From JAEUIX01 sp964611125 (GTDB taxonomy: Bacteria > Planctomycetota > Phycisphaerae > Phycisphaerales > UBA1924), in contig CAZSZO010000012.1 in the NCBI GenBank assembly GCA_964611125.1, positions 20,242 to 84,241 of the forward strand: DNA of 64,000 nt, in the 5' to 3' direction. The position numbers and the translations under genes are program-made. The notes under the pieces are model-generated. The model had not been told where the DNA came from. It searched no databases and worked only from the letters and a program-made list of their open reading frames with translations. Each line of letters begins with the position of its first letter. The first letter of the stretch is position 1. Of this stretch, positions 43,556-53,823 are shown piece after piece.

Positions 43556-44735
43556 GGGCCACCTCCGGCGCGGGGGTCAAGCCCAGGCGGGCCCGCGTGA
43601 GCCAGTAGGGTTCGGCGGGGATGGGCGGCGCCTCCGACCGCACATGGGCCGCGAGCAGGGCCGCGGTGCCCAGGGCCGTCGTGATTCCCAGCCCCTCGTG
43701 CCCGGTGGCCAGGAACAGCGATTGGTCGCCCGGGTCGGGCCCGATCAGGGGCAGCGAGTCGGGCGTCGCAGCGCGGAACCCCGTCCACGCCCGCAGGACT
43801 GAAAGCTCAGCCAGACGCGGCATGAACTGAAGCGCCCGGTCGACCAGCCGTCGGACGATCCGCGGCTCCACCTCGCTCGTCTCGCGCCCGTACTGGCGGG
43901 TCGAGCCCAGCAGGAGCTGGCCCGTCGCCCGCATCTGCAGATTAAAGGCGACAGCCTCTTCCGAGTGGCCGTGCGCGGCCTTGAGGTAGCCAAGCTCCAC
44001 AATTTCGTGCGTGCAGAAGCCCGGGTGACGATCGGTGATCAGCAGGTGCCCCTTGCGCCGCCGCACAGGCGCCCAGGGTGAGAGCTCCGGCGCCCGCACG
44101 CCCAGAGCGTTCACCAGCAGCGGCGCCCTCACGCGCCGTCCGTCGGAGAGCACCGCCTCGCCGCCGCCCATCCGGACGACCTGCGGCCCGATCACCACGC
44201 CGCCGGGCGAGCGGCGGGCCACCTCGCTCAGCATCCAGCGCACCACGCAGGGGGGATAGACGATGCTGTCTTCCGGCAGCCGCAGCCCGCCCAGCAGCCC
44301 GGGGCGCAGGTTGGGCTCCGCGGCCCGCAGTTGCGATGGATCGAGCATCTCCGCCGCGACGCCGTGGGCCGTGTAGAACGCCGCCTTCGCGCGGGCGGCG
44401 TGCAGCTCCTCGTCATTCTCCGCAACCCAGAGGGCGCCGCAGCCGACGCGCTCGGCGTCGGCGGGCAGCTCCGGCGCCAGCTCATCCCAGAGATCGCGCG
44501 AGAGGCGCGTGAGGGCGAACTGAGCCGGGCTGTCGTCGCTGACCATGATGTGGCCCATGCCCGCCGCCGTGGCCCCGCCCCCGGCGGGCCCGGGATCGAC
44601 GATCACCACGCGCAGCCCCAGCCGGGCCAGACGCCACGCGCAGGATGCCCCGACGATCCCCGCCCCGGCGATCACGGCGTCGGCGCTGCCCAAATCGGCC
44701 CCGCCCAACAAGCCCGGCAGCGCCGAGTCGGTCAT
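43548..44735 (-). CDS. FAD-dependent D-amino acid (hydroxyproline) dehydrogenase
   Basis: Protein of 395 aa, DAO superfamily. FAD-binding AVIAGAGIVGASCAWRLARLGLRVVIVD at ~20-47 gives GxGxxG, and GLGITTALGTAALLAAHV closes the fold near the C-terminus. ATG overlaps the epimerase stop. With the flavin/iron-sulfur partner that follows it should oxidise cis-4-hydroxy-D-proline, passing electrons to the chain. The same architecture occurs in glycine oxidase or sarcosine oxidase; context decides for hydroxyproline. Confidence 0.82.
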   Translation of the reverse strand: MTDSALPGLLGGADLGSADAVIAGAGIVGASCAWRLARLGLRVVIVDPGPAGGGATAAGMGHIMVSDDSPAQFALTRLSRDLWDELAPELPADAERVGCGALWVAENDEELHAARAKAAFYTAHGVAAEMLDPSQLRAAEPNLRPGLLGGLRLPEDSIVYPPCVVRWMLSEVARRSPGGVVIGPQVVRMGGGEAVLSDGRRVRAPLLVNALGVRAPELSPWAPVRRRKGHLLITDRHPGFCTHEIVELGYLKAAHGHSEEAVAFNLQMRATGQLLLGSTRQYGRETSEVEPRIVRRLVDRALQFMPRLAELSVLRAWTGFRAATPDSLPLIGPDPGDQSLFLATGHEGLGITTALGTAALLAAHVRSEAPPIPAEPYWLTRARLGLTPAPEVAHA

Positions 44736-45769
44736 GACGCGCTCCCCGAATGCGCGGCCGAGTTCGGCGCGCCGATCCCGTGCCGGAACGGGTCGCGCGG
44801 GTCGAGGATCAGCGTCGCCTCGCCGGTGATCCAGGCCCCGCCCGAGATGGTGGGGATGAGATCGCAGCCGCCGCCTCCCCCCCCCCGGCCCGCAGGTCCG
44901 GCCTCGGGTCCGGCCCGCAGCACACCCGTGAACGCGCTCCCGATGATGCTCTCCTGCCGCCAGGGTTGTCCCAGGGCCAGCTTCCCCTCAGCATGCAGGC
45001 ACGCAAGCTTCGCGCTCGTGCCTGTGCCGCAGGGCGAGCGGTCGTACGCCCCGCCGGGGCAGAGCACAAAGTTGCGGCTATCCCGGTCGGCGCGGCTGGG
45101 CGGGCCGAAGAGCTCGATGTGGTCGATCGCCCGTCCGTCGTCGCCCCGCAGGCCCGCGTTCTCGACGCCGCGGCGGATGGCCTGCGCGACGCGCGTCAGC
45201 TCATCAACGCGGCTGAGTTCGAGCGCCTGGCGATGCTGGTCCTGCTCGACCAGGAAGAACCAGTTGCCCCCCCAGGCCACGTCGCCTTGCACGCGTCCCA
45301 CGCCCGGAGCGTCGACGGTCACCCCCGCCAGCAGGCGCCGACAAGGCACATTCTCCACCGACGCGGCGCCATCCTCACCGAGGTGGATGGTCACCTCGCC
45401 CACCGGCGTCTCGATGCGGTGCGAACCGGGCCCGATCCGCCCGAGGTGCGCAAGCGTGACCCCGAGGCCGATCGTCCCGTGCACGCACATGTGCAGGAAG
45501 CCCACGTTGTTGAAGAAGATCACCCCGGCGGCGCAGCGCGGGTCGCTTGGCGGCGCCAGAAGGGCCCCGACCATGGCGTCGCTGCCGCGCGGCTCGTTGA
45601 CCACAGCCGAGCGGAACCAGTCGAACCGCTCGCGGAACACCGCCAGCCGCTCCGCCATGGTCCCGGGGCCAAGGTCGGGCCCGCCGGCGACCACCACCCG
45701 GGTGGGTTCCCCTTCGGTATGCGAATCGATGACCCGTATGGGCGAATGGATGGGCTCTTGGCCGCGCAC
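44732..45769 (-). CDS. 4-hydroxyproline 2-epimerase (proline racemase family)
   Basis: Protein of 345 aa. Starts with IDSHTEGEPTRVV, the family signature. Both catalytic cysteines are kept: Cys95 in MCVHGTIG (usually MCGHG) and Cys247 in SPCGTGTSAK. Two Cys indicate epimerase or racemase rather than the dehydratase branch that lost one. The His and Gly residues at SHTEGEP agree with hydroxyproline epimerases, which convert trans-4-hydroxy-L-proline to the cis-D form. A 17-residue Gly-rich insertion sits near residue 295. First gene of the four-gene operon. Confidence 0.88.
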   Translation of the reverse strand: MRGQEPIHSPIRVIDSHTEGEPTRVVVAGGPDLGPGTMAERLAVFRERFDWFRSAVVNEPRGSDAMVGALLAPPSDPRCAAGVIFFNNVGFLHMCVHGTIGLGVTLAHLGRIGPGSHRIETPVGEVTIHLGEDGAASVENVPCRRLLAGVTVDAPGVGRVQGDVAWGGNWFFLVEQDQHRQALELSRVDELTRVAQAIRRGVENAGLRGDDGRAIDHIELFGPPSRADRDSRNFVLCPGGAYDRSPCGTGTSAKLACLHAEGKLALGQPWRQESIIGSAFTGVLRAGPEAGPAGRGGGGGGCDLIPTISGGAWITGEATLILDPRDPFRHGIGAPNSAAHSGSAS

Positions 45770-45823
45770 GGTCGAGCGTAGGGGACGAGTCGGCGCTGGT
45801 CTGAGCGATGGCCGTTTGCAGGT

Positions 45824-46600
45824 TCAGCCTGTCGCGCCGCCGGTCTGCCCCCGGCGCGCCTGCGCGCTCTCGAGCGCTCGGGCGAGGCGATCGCGCAGGC
45901 TCGCCGCGAGGGCTTGCTTCACCGCCGGCATGGGCGGGCAAGACTCGCCCAGCAGGCGGCCCAGGCTGGTGACGGGTCGGTTGGGCAGCCCGCAAGGCAC
46001 GATGAGCCGGAAATGGTCAAGGTTGGTCGTCACGTTGAGCGCCAGCCCGTGCATCGACACCCACCGCCGCACCCGCACGCCCATCGCCGCGATCTTGGCC
46101 GGCGCCTCCCCCGGGCGAGCCACCCAGACGCCCGTGGCGCGGTCGGGCAGGGGGTCGCGCTCCGCCGCCACGCCGAACCCTGCGCAGGTGTCGATCACGC
46201 ACGCCTCCAGCAGCCGCATGTAGTCATGCAGGCGGAGCCCGAAGGCGTTGAGGTCCAGGATCGGGTACACCACCAGTTGCCCAGGCCCGTGGTAGGTCAC
46301 ATCGCCGCCCCGGTCGGTCGCCTCGAGCGCAACGCCCGCGGCCAGCAGTTCGGACCCGGGCGCGAGGACGTTCCCGGCCGCTGAGGGCCGCTGCGAGACG
46401 GTGATCACCGGATCATGCTCCAACAGCAGCACCGCGCCCAGCGCCGGGGACGGGTGCTCGCCGGCGTGCGGGGCGTCCGGCTCGTCGCGCTCCGGGCGCC
46501 CCGCGATCACCCGCTCGAGCCAGGCCGTCTGCCGCGCGTACGCCTCGCGATAGCCCAGCCGGCCCAGATCGATGACGCTGAGGGAATGCAGTCGATCCAT
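45824..46600 (-). CDS. lipB: Octanoyl-ACP:protein N-octanoyltransferase
   Basis: Protein of 258 aa. Signature RGGDVTYHGPGQLVVYPI (~97-114) and Lys-Ile-Ala-Ala-Met-Gly-Val (KIAAMGV) followed by SMHGLALNV, with the catalytic Cys in IVPCGL (~218), match LipB. It transfers octanoate to lipoyl domains, the first step of lipoate synthesis. The first ~55 residues include a Pro/Glu/Asp-rich insertion not seen in E. coli LipB (213 aa). Divergent from lpxA with only 41 bp between the two start codons. Confidence 0.92.
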   Translation of the reverse strand: MDRLHSLSVIDLGRLGYREAYARQTAWLERVIAGRPERDEPDAPHAGEHPSPALGAVLLLEHDPVITVSQRPSAAGNVLAPGSELLAAGVALEATDRGGDVTYHGPGQLVVYPILDLNAFGLRLHDYMRLLEACVIDTCAGFGVAAERDPLPDRATGVWVARPGEAPAKIAAMGVRVRRWVSMHGLALNVTTNLDHFRLIVPCGLPNRPVTSLGRLLGESCPPMPAVKQALAASLRDRLARALESAQARRGQTGGATG

Positions 46601-46630
46601 GGTCTCCGCCTCAAAACCGGCCCCGCCGTC

Positions 46631-46637
46631 TACACTA
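46631..46637. promoter_or_regulatory. Overlapping bidirectional -10 elements for lipB and lpxA
   Basis: TACACTA reads TACACT on the plus strand (5 nt before the lpxA ATG) and TAGTGT on the minus strand (31 nt before the lipB ATG). Both fit TANNNT, so one 7-bp segment may serve both genes. Confidence 0.45.
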
Positions 46638-46641
46638 GCCC

Positions 46642-47538
46642 ATGACGATGCCGACGACCGTGCACCCCACTGCTTTTGTCGCTCCGGAGTGCGAGCTTGC
46701 CGAAGGAGTGAAGGTCGGGCCCTACTGCGTGCTCTCCGGGCGTGTGCGGCTCGAATCCGGGGTGGAGCTCATCGGCAGCGCGTACCTCAACGGCCCGCTC
46801 ACCGTCGGCGCCGGAACCATCATCTACCCCTTCGCATGCCTGGGCTTCGAAGGGCAGGACACCAAGTTCAAGCGCGGCGACCCCACCGCCGGCGTCTCGG
46901 TCGGGCGCGGCTGCATCATCCGCGAGCACGTCACCATCAACGCCTCGACCAAGATCGCCCGCCCCACGACTCTGGGCGATCGCGGCTTCATGCTCGTCGG
47001 CGCCCACATCGGCCACGATGCGGCTGTCGGCGATGACGCCGTGCTCGTCAACGGCTCGATGGTCGGCGGCCACGCCGAGGTGGGGAGCAACGTCCTCCTG
47101 GGTGGCCAAGCCGTCATCCACCAGTTCACCCGCGTCGGCCGCTTCGCCCACGTCGCCGGCGATTCAGGCGTCTCCCAGCACCTGCCGCCCTTCTGCATCG
47201 CCAACGAGCGCAACCGCATCGGCGGGATCAACCGCGTTGCGTTGCGCCGGGCCGGCTTCCCCCGCGAGCACATCACCGCCCTCGTCCAGGCCTATCGCGA
47301 CATCCTCCGTTTCCCCATGAACAACGACTCGGCGATCGCCGAACTCCGCAGCCGCGCCGCGGCCCTCAACTGCCCGCCGCTAGGCGAAGTCGCCGACTTT
47401 ATGGAGGCCGCCAAGTCGACCGGTCGCGGGATCGCCCCGGGCATGGGCAAGCCTCCCCGAGACGCCGTCGCCTGGTTCAAGGGCGCCCGGGCCGCCGCCG
47501 AGGATCTGCCGCCCGAAGACGCGGACCTGGCGGGGTGA
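46642..47538 (+). CDS. lpxA: UDP-N-acetylglucosamine O-acyltransferase
   Basis: Protein of 298 aa, a left-handed parallel beta-helix: hexapeptide repeats such as VKVGPYC, VELIGSAYLNG, LTVGAGT, VSVGRGC, HIGHDAAVGDDAVLVNG. Family-specific residues include IREHVTINAST (the REHVT/S-x-N loop) and the acyl-chain helix with GINRVALRRAGFPRE, and NERNRIGGINRV. It acylates UDP-GlcNAc in lipid A synthesis, which indicates a lipopolysaccharide outer membrane. No other lpx gene is nearby. Transcript is probably leaderless. Confidence 0.9.
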   Translation: MTMPTTVHPTAFVAPECELAEGVKVGPYCVLSGRVRLESGVELIGSAYLNGPLTVGAGTIIYPFACLGFEGQDTKFKRGDPTAGVSVGRGCIIREHVTINASTKIARPTTLGDRGFMLVGAHIGHDAAVGDDAVLVNGSMVGGHAEVGSNVLLGGQAVIHQFTRVGRFAHVAGDSGVSQHLPPFCIANERNRIGGINRVALRRAGFPREHITALVQAYRDILRFPMNNDSAIAELRSRAAALNCPPLGEVADFMEAAKSTGRGIAPGMGKPPRDAVAWFKGARAAAEDLPPEDADLAG

Positions 47539-47546
47539 GCCATCCC

Positions 47547-47565
47547 GCGCCGCCCACCGCGGCGC
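47547..47565. terminator. GC hairpin between convergent lpxA and gspF
   Basis: GCGCCGC (47547-47553) pairs with GCGGCGC (47559-47565) around a 5-nt loop in the 59-bp gap between the two stops. No T tract on either side, so termination is only possible. Confidence 0.3.
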
Positions 47566-47597
47566 GCCGCTTGAAGGCGCCCGTCGCCCGGCCCCTG

Positions 47598-48806
47598 CTA
47601 CACCATCTGTCCGATCTTGGTCATCGGCAGGATCAGCGCCATCGCCACCCACGCCACCACCAGCCCGATGAGCATGAGCATCAGCGGCTCGATGAGCTTC
47701 ACCGCCGCGCTCAGCAGCCGGTCGACCCGCCCGTCGAGCGTGTCGGCGATGGTGATCAGCACCACATCAAGGTTGTTGGCCTGCTCACCGACGCGGATCA
47801 TCTCCAGCACATCTTCGCTCAGCAGGCCGCTGTCGGCCAGCGGGTCGGCCAGGCGCTGACCGGCCCGCACCGCCTCCGCCGCGGCGCCGATCGCCTCCGC
47901 CAGGACCGGGTGCCCCGCCGCGTCCTTGGCGATCGCCATGGCCGCCAGCAGCGGGACGTTGTTGGCGAGCATGGTGCCCAGCACGCGGCAGAACCGCGCG
48001 ATCGCGATCGCCTTCACCAGCGGGCCGATGACCGGGGTCTTGAGCTGCCAGCGGGCCAGGCGGGCTTTCATCTTGGGCCGGCGGGCCAGTGTGTAGAGCC
48101 CGGCCGCCGCGCCCACGACACCGCCCACCAGCAGCAGGCCGTAGCTGCGCACCAGCGTGCTTAGCAGCAGCACCGAGTTGGTCATCGGCCCGAGCTGGCT
48201 CTGCATGCGGTCGAAGATCGGCCGGAACATCGGGATGAAGACCGCGAAGATCAGCCCCAGCACCGCCACGAAGAAGATCACCAGCACCGCCGGGTAGACC
48301 ATGTTGCCGATGATCTTCCCGCGCAGCTCGGCCTGCCCGTTCAGCAGCCGCCCCAGGCGGGACATGACCGGCTCCAGGAAGCCGCCCTTCTCTCCGGCCC
48401 GCACCATCGCGACGTGCACGGGGTCGAAGATCTCCGGCCGGCGGGCCATCGCATCGGCGACATCGGCGCCCTCGGCCACCGCGTCGGCCAGCTCCTTGAA
48501 CGCCGAAGCCAGGCGCGGCGTCGCCTTCGACCCGCCCAGCAGCCGCAGCGACCTCAGCAGCGGCACCCCTGCCCGCAGCAGGTCCGAGAGCTGCTGATAG
48601 GCCCCAGCCATCGCCCGCGTCGAGATCCGGCCCCGCAGCACCGGCAGATTGAGCATCGAAGGGCCCGACCGCTCCTCCTCCACCTCAATCGGCGCCAGCC
48701 GGCGGGTCTCGAGCTCCGCCAGCACGGCCTGCTGGTTCGCGGCCGTCAGCGACCCCGCAACCCTCTGGCCGCTGGCGGTGAGCGCGGTATAGCGGTAGCT
48801 GGCCAT
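47598..48806 (-). CDS. gspF: Type II secretion / pilus inner-membrane protein GspF
   Basis: Protein of 402 aa; start ATG 48806 is chosen because MASYRYTALTASGQRVAG is the usual GspF opening, and TACCAT lies 9 nt upstream. Two repeated cytoplasmic domains with LLRAGVPLLRSLRLLG and LANNVPLLAAMAIAKDAAG, each followed by GEKGGFLEPVMSRLG- and GEQANNLDVVLITIADTLD-type motifs; three membrane segments (~165-190, 215-240, 370-395). It connects the GspE ATPase to the pseudopilus. Unusually it diverges from gspE instead of following it. Confidence 0.9.
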   Translation of the reverse strand: MASYRYTALTASGQRVAGSLTAANQQAVLAELETRRLAPIEVEEERSGPSMLNLPVLRGRISTRAMAGAYQQLSDLLRAGVPLLRSLRLLGGSKATPRLASAFKELADAVAEGADVADAMARRPEIFDPVHVAMVRAGEKGGFLEPVMSRLGRLLNGQAELRGKIIGNMVYPAVLVIFFVAVLGLIFAVFIPMFRPIFDRMQSQLGPMTNSVLLLSTLVRSYGLLLVGGVVGAAAGLYTLARRPKMKARLARWQLKTPVIGPLVKAIAIARFCRVLGTMLANNVPLLAAMAIAKDAAGHPVLAEAIGAAAEAVRAGQRLADPLADSGLLSEDVLEMIRVGEQANNLDVVLITIADTLDGRVDRLLSAAVKLIEPLMLMLIGLVVAWVAMALILPMTKIGQMV

Positions 48807-48815
48807 GACCGGGCG

Positions 48816-48821
48816 ATGGTA
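48816..48821 (-). promoter_or_regulatory. -10 box (TACCAT) for gspF
   Basis: On the minus strand TACCAT ends 9 nt before ATG 48806. Confidence 0.35.
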
Positions 48822-48914
48822 CCCGAACCACCGGCCGCTCACCCCCGCACCCCTCGCATCCCCCGGCGCCCCCCCGCGCCCCTCCTCGATCCCCGCGCCC
48901 AAGCCCGGCCTCCA

Positions 48915-48920
48915 TACCCT
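48915..48920 (+). promoter_or_regulatory. -10 box (TACCCT) for gspE
   Basis: TACCCT ends 7 nt before ATG 48928, placing the transcript start at the start codon. Confidence 0.45.
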
Positions 48921-48927
48921 TGGACTC

Positions 48928-50655
<1,728 letters not shown>

Positions 50656-50890
50656 GCCGGCAGGATCCAGGTCGGACCAGCCCGCCCGCACCGAAGTTCG
50701 GAAAACGACGCGCTGAAAACGTCCCCTGCCGGGGTCCGCGCTTTCCCGGTATTCGACGCCCCAGTCGCCTCCTTGGCCGCCCGCATGGCCGATCCTGGCA
50801 CGGTTCTGTGGTGGCGAATGTTTTCTTTTTTTTTGGCTGGTCAAACCTCGGCCGCCTGATAGTCTTTAGAAATTTCTCAGGAGGACCGCC

Positions 50891-51644
50891 ATGAACCGCG
50901 TGCTCACCTTGATCGTGTCTGTCGCCTTCGCGGGCCTGCAGGCTTGCATGCTGGCGCCAGCCACGCTTGCGGCCTGCCAACCTCGCCAGTTGGCCGCCCC
51001 CGCCGCCCCGATGGATGATGAACCCATCGACGCAACGCGCCGGCCCATTCAGACCGTGTTCGCCGATCGCTTTTGGATCCCACCGGGCGAGGCGCTGACG
51101 ACGACCTCGGATCTGGTCGTGCGCTGCGCCGGCGATATCGTGATCGACGGCGACCTCCTGGGCGAGCACGGCGACGCCGCGGGATGTCCGGCCGGCGCCT
51201 CGATCACCCTGATCGCCGGCGGATCGCTGATCGTCAGGGGCCGCGTGCGACCCGGCGACGGGGCCGCCACCAGCCAGTTCTTCGCCCCGGGCGGTCGTGG
51301 CGGCTCGCTCGTGCTCTCCGGCCGGCGGATTAGCGCCGAGCAACTCGAGTTTCGCGCCGGTCGCGGGGGTGACGCTGGCCCGGGAGGGCGCGGCGGCGAT
51401 GGCGGGGCCATCGAGGTCCACGGCCCCATTCAGTCGGGAGCGCTCGTCAAGATCTTCGGCGGCCATGCGGGGCGAGGTGGTGAGGTCGATCCGCTGGTGC
51501 GCGCCGGCGTGAAGGGCCCGACCAGCCCCAACGGCCTGGACGGCGCCGACGGCGGCTTCGGCGGCGCCGCGTGGGCGCTCCTCGCGCCGCTGCCGGTCAG
51601 CGACAGCCCGCTGGCCGCCAATGGCACGGATGGAACCGATGGGC
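50891..51644 (+). repeat. 754-bp tandem identical block, copy 1
   Basis: Matches 52354-53107 at a constant offset of 1463 bp with no differences that I could find by reading. The identity stops sharply after GATGGGC; beyond it the two genes are related but clearly diverged. Confidence 0.92.
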
Positions 51645-52306
51645 CGTCTGGCGGATCAGAAACCGGGTCCTCGGGCGCGCCAGGAGGAAACGGTGGGAAC
51701 TGCGTTCCTGGCGCTAGCGGCGAAGACGGCGCGTTGGCGATCGGCGGGGACGGCGGCGCGGGCAGCGATGGCGGTCCCGCGACGGCCCCTGCCGGATTCG
51801 GCGGGCGGGGAGGCCGGGGCGGAAACGGCGGGCGGGCCACCGGTGGGCGCGGCGGAAGCGGAGGCTTTGCGGGCAGTTGCTGCACCCCGCTTCCTCCTCG
51901 CGCGGGGGCAGCCGGCGGAAACGGTGGGCTCGGCGGCGGGGCTGTTGGCGGCCGGGGCGGTCGGGGCGGAGCAGGAGGCGTGGGCCTGAACTATCAAGGT
52001 GGCCCCGGCGGTATTGGCGGCCACGGCGGCGTCGCCACGGGCGGAAACGGCGGCAACGGCGGGAACGGGGGCTGCGGCAACGGCCCAGGCGATGGCGGTG
52101 CGGCCGGAACCGGCGGCTTCGGCATCGGCGGCGCGCTGGGTCGTGGCGGCGCGGGTGGTGGGTGTGTTGGCGGGATCCCCGCCTGTCCGCCCGGGGCTCA
52201 AGGAGCCGATGGGTCGCCAGGCCCAGCCGCTGATGGAACAGACGGAACCGCTGGAAAAAAGGGGTGCCAATGCACCGACCTGGACGGCGGCGGCCCAGGA
52301 AAATGA
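50891..52306 (+). CDS. Exported glycine-rich PGRS-like protein, copy 1
   Basis: Protein of 471 aa with GGAGG 6 nt before ATG. Signal peptide ~1-28 ends TLAAC; this could be a lipobox (LAAC, Cys29) or a normal cleavage site. Residues ~30-135 are a beta-rich domain (TTTSDLVVRCAGDIVIDGDLLG, GGSLVLSGRRISAEQLEFRAG). From residue ~135 to the end Gly-Gly-X repeats prevail (GGRGGDGG, GGRGGNGGRATGG, GGNGGNGGNGG), with conserved Cys islands GSCC, CGNGPGD and a terminal KGCQCT. Composition resembles mycobacterial PGRS regions or polyglycine helices but no PE domain is present. Surface or matrix role is likely. Its first 754 bp recur unchanged in the next gene. Confidence 0.75.
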   Translation: MNRVLTLIVSVAFAGLQACMLAPATLAACQPRQLAAPAAPMDDEPIDATRRPIQTVFADRFWIPPGEALTTTSDLVVRCAGDIVIDGDLLGEHGDAAGCPAGASITLIAGGSLIVRGRVRPGDGAATSQFFAPGGRGGSLVLSGRRISAEQLEFRAGRGGDAGPGGRGGDGGAIEVHGPIQSGALVKIFGGHAGRGGEVDPLVRAGVKGPTSPNGLDGADGGFGGAAWALLAPLPVSDSPLAANGTDGTDGPSGGSETGSSGAPGGNGGNCVPGASGEDGALAIGGDGGAGSDGGPATAPAGFGGRGGRGGNGGRATGGRGGSGGFAGSCCTPLPPRAGAAGGNGGLGGGAVGGRGGRGGAGGVGLNYQGGPGGIGGHGGVATGGNGGNGGNGGCGNGPGDGGAAGTGGFGIGGALGRGGAGGGCVGGIPACPPGAQGADGSPGPAADGTDGTAGKKGCQCTDLDGGGPGK

Positions 52307-52344
52307 GCCGGTTGTGAGTCTGCAGAGTTCCTGGGAGGACCGCC

Positions 52345-53769
52345 ATGAAAGCCATGAACCGCGTGCTCACCTTGATCGTGTCTGTCGCCTTCGCGGGCCT
52401 GCAGGCTTGCATGCTGGCGCCAGCCACGCTTGCGGCCTGCCAACCTCGCCAGTTGGCCGCCCCCGCCGCCCCGATGGATGATGAACCCATCGACGCAACG
52501 CGCCGGCCCATTCAGACCGTGTTCGCCGATCGCTTTTGGATCCCACCGGGCGAGGCGCTGACGACGACCTCGGATCTGGTCGTGCGCTGCGCCGGCGATA
52601 TCGTGATCGACGGCGACCTCCTGGGCGAGCACGGCGACGCCGCGGGATGTCCGGCCGGCGCCTCGATCACCCTGATCGCCGGCGGATCGCTGATCGTCAG
52701 GGGCCGCGTGCGACCCGGCGACGGGGCCGCCACCAGCCAGTTCTTCGCCCCGGGCGGTCGTGGCGGCTCGCTCGTGCTCTCCGGCCGGCGGATTAGCGCC
52801 GAGCAACTCGAGTTTCGCGCCGGTCGCGGGGGTGACGCTGGCCCGGGAGGGCGCGGCGGCGATGGCGGGGCCATCGAGGTCCACGGCCCCATTCAGTCGG
52901 GAGCGCTCGTCAAGATCTTCGGCGGCCATGCGGGGCGAGGTGGTGAGGTCGATCCGCTGGTGCGCGCCGGCGTGAAGGGCCCGACCAGCCCCAACGGCCT
53001 GGACGGCGCCGACGGCGGCTTCGGCGGCGCCGCGTGGGCGCTCCTCGCGCCGCTGCCGGTCAGCGACAGCCCGCTGGCCGCCAATGGCACGGATGGAACC
53101 GATGGGCTGGCGGGGAGCTCGCTGACTGGCGCGTCGGGGGCGCCCGGAGCCAATGGCGGGGTCTGTGCGGCGGGCGTTGGTGGGGCAAACGGGACAACCG
53201 CAGTCGGGGGTGACGGTGGGAACGGAACCGCTGGCGGTCCGGCATCCGCCCCTTCCGGCTTTGGCGGGCGGGGCGGAAGGGGTGGCAACGGCGGACAGGC
53301 GGTTGGTGGCGGCGCCGGCAGCGGTGGACTGGGCGGCAGTTGCTGTGCCCCGCCACCGCCGGGTGCTGGTCCCCCAGGGGGGGCTGGAGGTCGTGGCGGA
53401 TCGGCGATCGGCGGGAACGGCGGAAGCGGTGGTGCGGGCGGAGCAGGTCTGAACTTTCAGGGTGGCCCGGGCGGCCCCGGCGGAATCGGTGGGGTCGCCA
53501 CGGGCGGAAACGGCGGCAACGGCGGGACCGGAGGCTGCGGCAATGGCCCGGGGGATGGCGGCGCCGGTGGAATTGGGGGGATCGGCGCGGGTGGCAGCGG
53601 GGGCCGAGGGGGTGCTGGGGGCACCTGTTTGCCCCCTGGGATTTGCGGGCCTGGGGCGGATGGCTCCAACGGCACGCCGGGTGGCGCCGTCAATGGCATG
53701 GAGGGCACTGCGGGCCACAAGGGCTGCCAATGCACGCAAAACGGCGGCGGGGGCAACCCAGGCAAGTAA
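52345..53769 (+). CDS. Exported glycine-rich PGRS-like protein, copy 2
   Basis: Protein of 474 aa, same ribosome-binding site and leader (GGAGGACCGCC). It differs from copy 1 by a 9-bp insertion that adds MKA before MNRVLTL. Residues 4-254 equal copy 1; then the Gly-rich part diverges in order and length while keeping the landmarks GSCC, CGNGPGDGG, a Cys-Pro loop (CLPPGICGPG in place of CVGGIPACPPG) and terminal KGCQCT. Only 38 bp separate the two genes, so they are probably co-transcribed. The repeated 5' half points to recent duplication or gene conversion. Confidence 0.75.
   Translation: MKAMNRVLTLIVSVAFAGLQACMLAPATLAACQPRQLAAPAAPMDDEPIDATRRPIQTVFADRFWIPPGEALTTTSDLVVRCAGDIVIDGDLLGEHGDAAGCPAGASITLIAGGSLIVRGRVRPGDGAATSQFFAPGGRGGSLVLSGRRISAEQLEFRAGRGGDAGPGGRGGDGGAIEVHGPIQSGALVKIFGGHAGRGGEVDPLVRAGVKGPTSPNGLDGADGGFGGAAWALLAPLPVSDSPLAANGTDGTDGLAGSSLTGASGAPGANGGVCAAGVGGANGTTAVGGDGGNGTAGGPASAPSGFGGRGGRGGNGGQAVGGGAGSGGLGGSCCAPPPPGAGPPGGAGGRGGSAIGGNGGSGGAGGAGLNFQGGPGGPGGIGGVATGGNGGNGGTGGCGNGPGDGGAGGIGGIGAGGSGGRGGAGGTCLPPGICGPGADGSNGTPGGAVNGMEGTAGHKGCQCTQNGGGGNPGK
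52354..53107 (+). repeat. 754-bp tandem identical block, copy 2
   Basis: Second copy of the block starting at 50891. Covers the signal peptide, beta domain and the beginning of the Gly-rich part. Confidence 0.92.
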
Positions 53770-53823
53770 CGCGGGTTGGGCGTCCGCCGCCCCCGGCCCG
53801 TCGCTCCGCTCGGCTCCCCCGCC

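Noticed and set aside
50815..50840. TTTTCTTTTTTTTT considered as the tail of a gspE terminator
   Set aside because: No stable stem immediately precedes it; it may instead be an AT-rich upstream element for the Gly-rich genes.
51700..53760. Repeated GGCGGAAACGGCGG-type units considered as a CRISPR or satellite array
   Set aside because: Units are irregular, in frame, and encode Gly-Gly-X peptide repeats within genes with signal peptides; no spacers.
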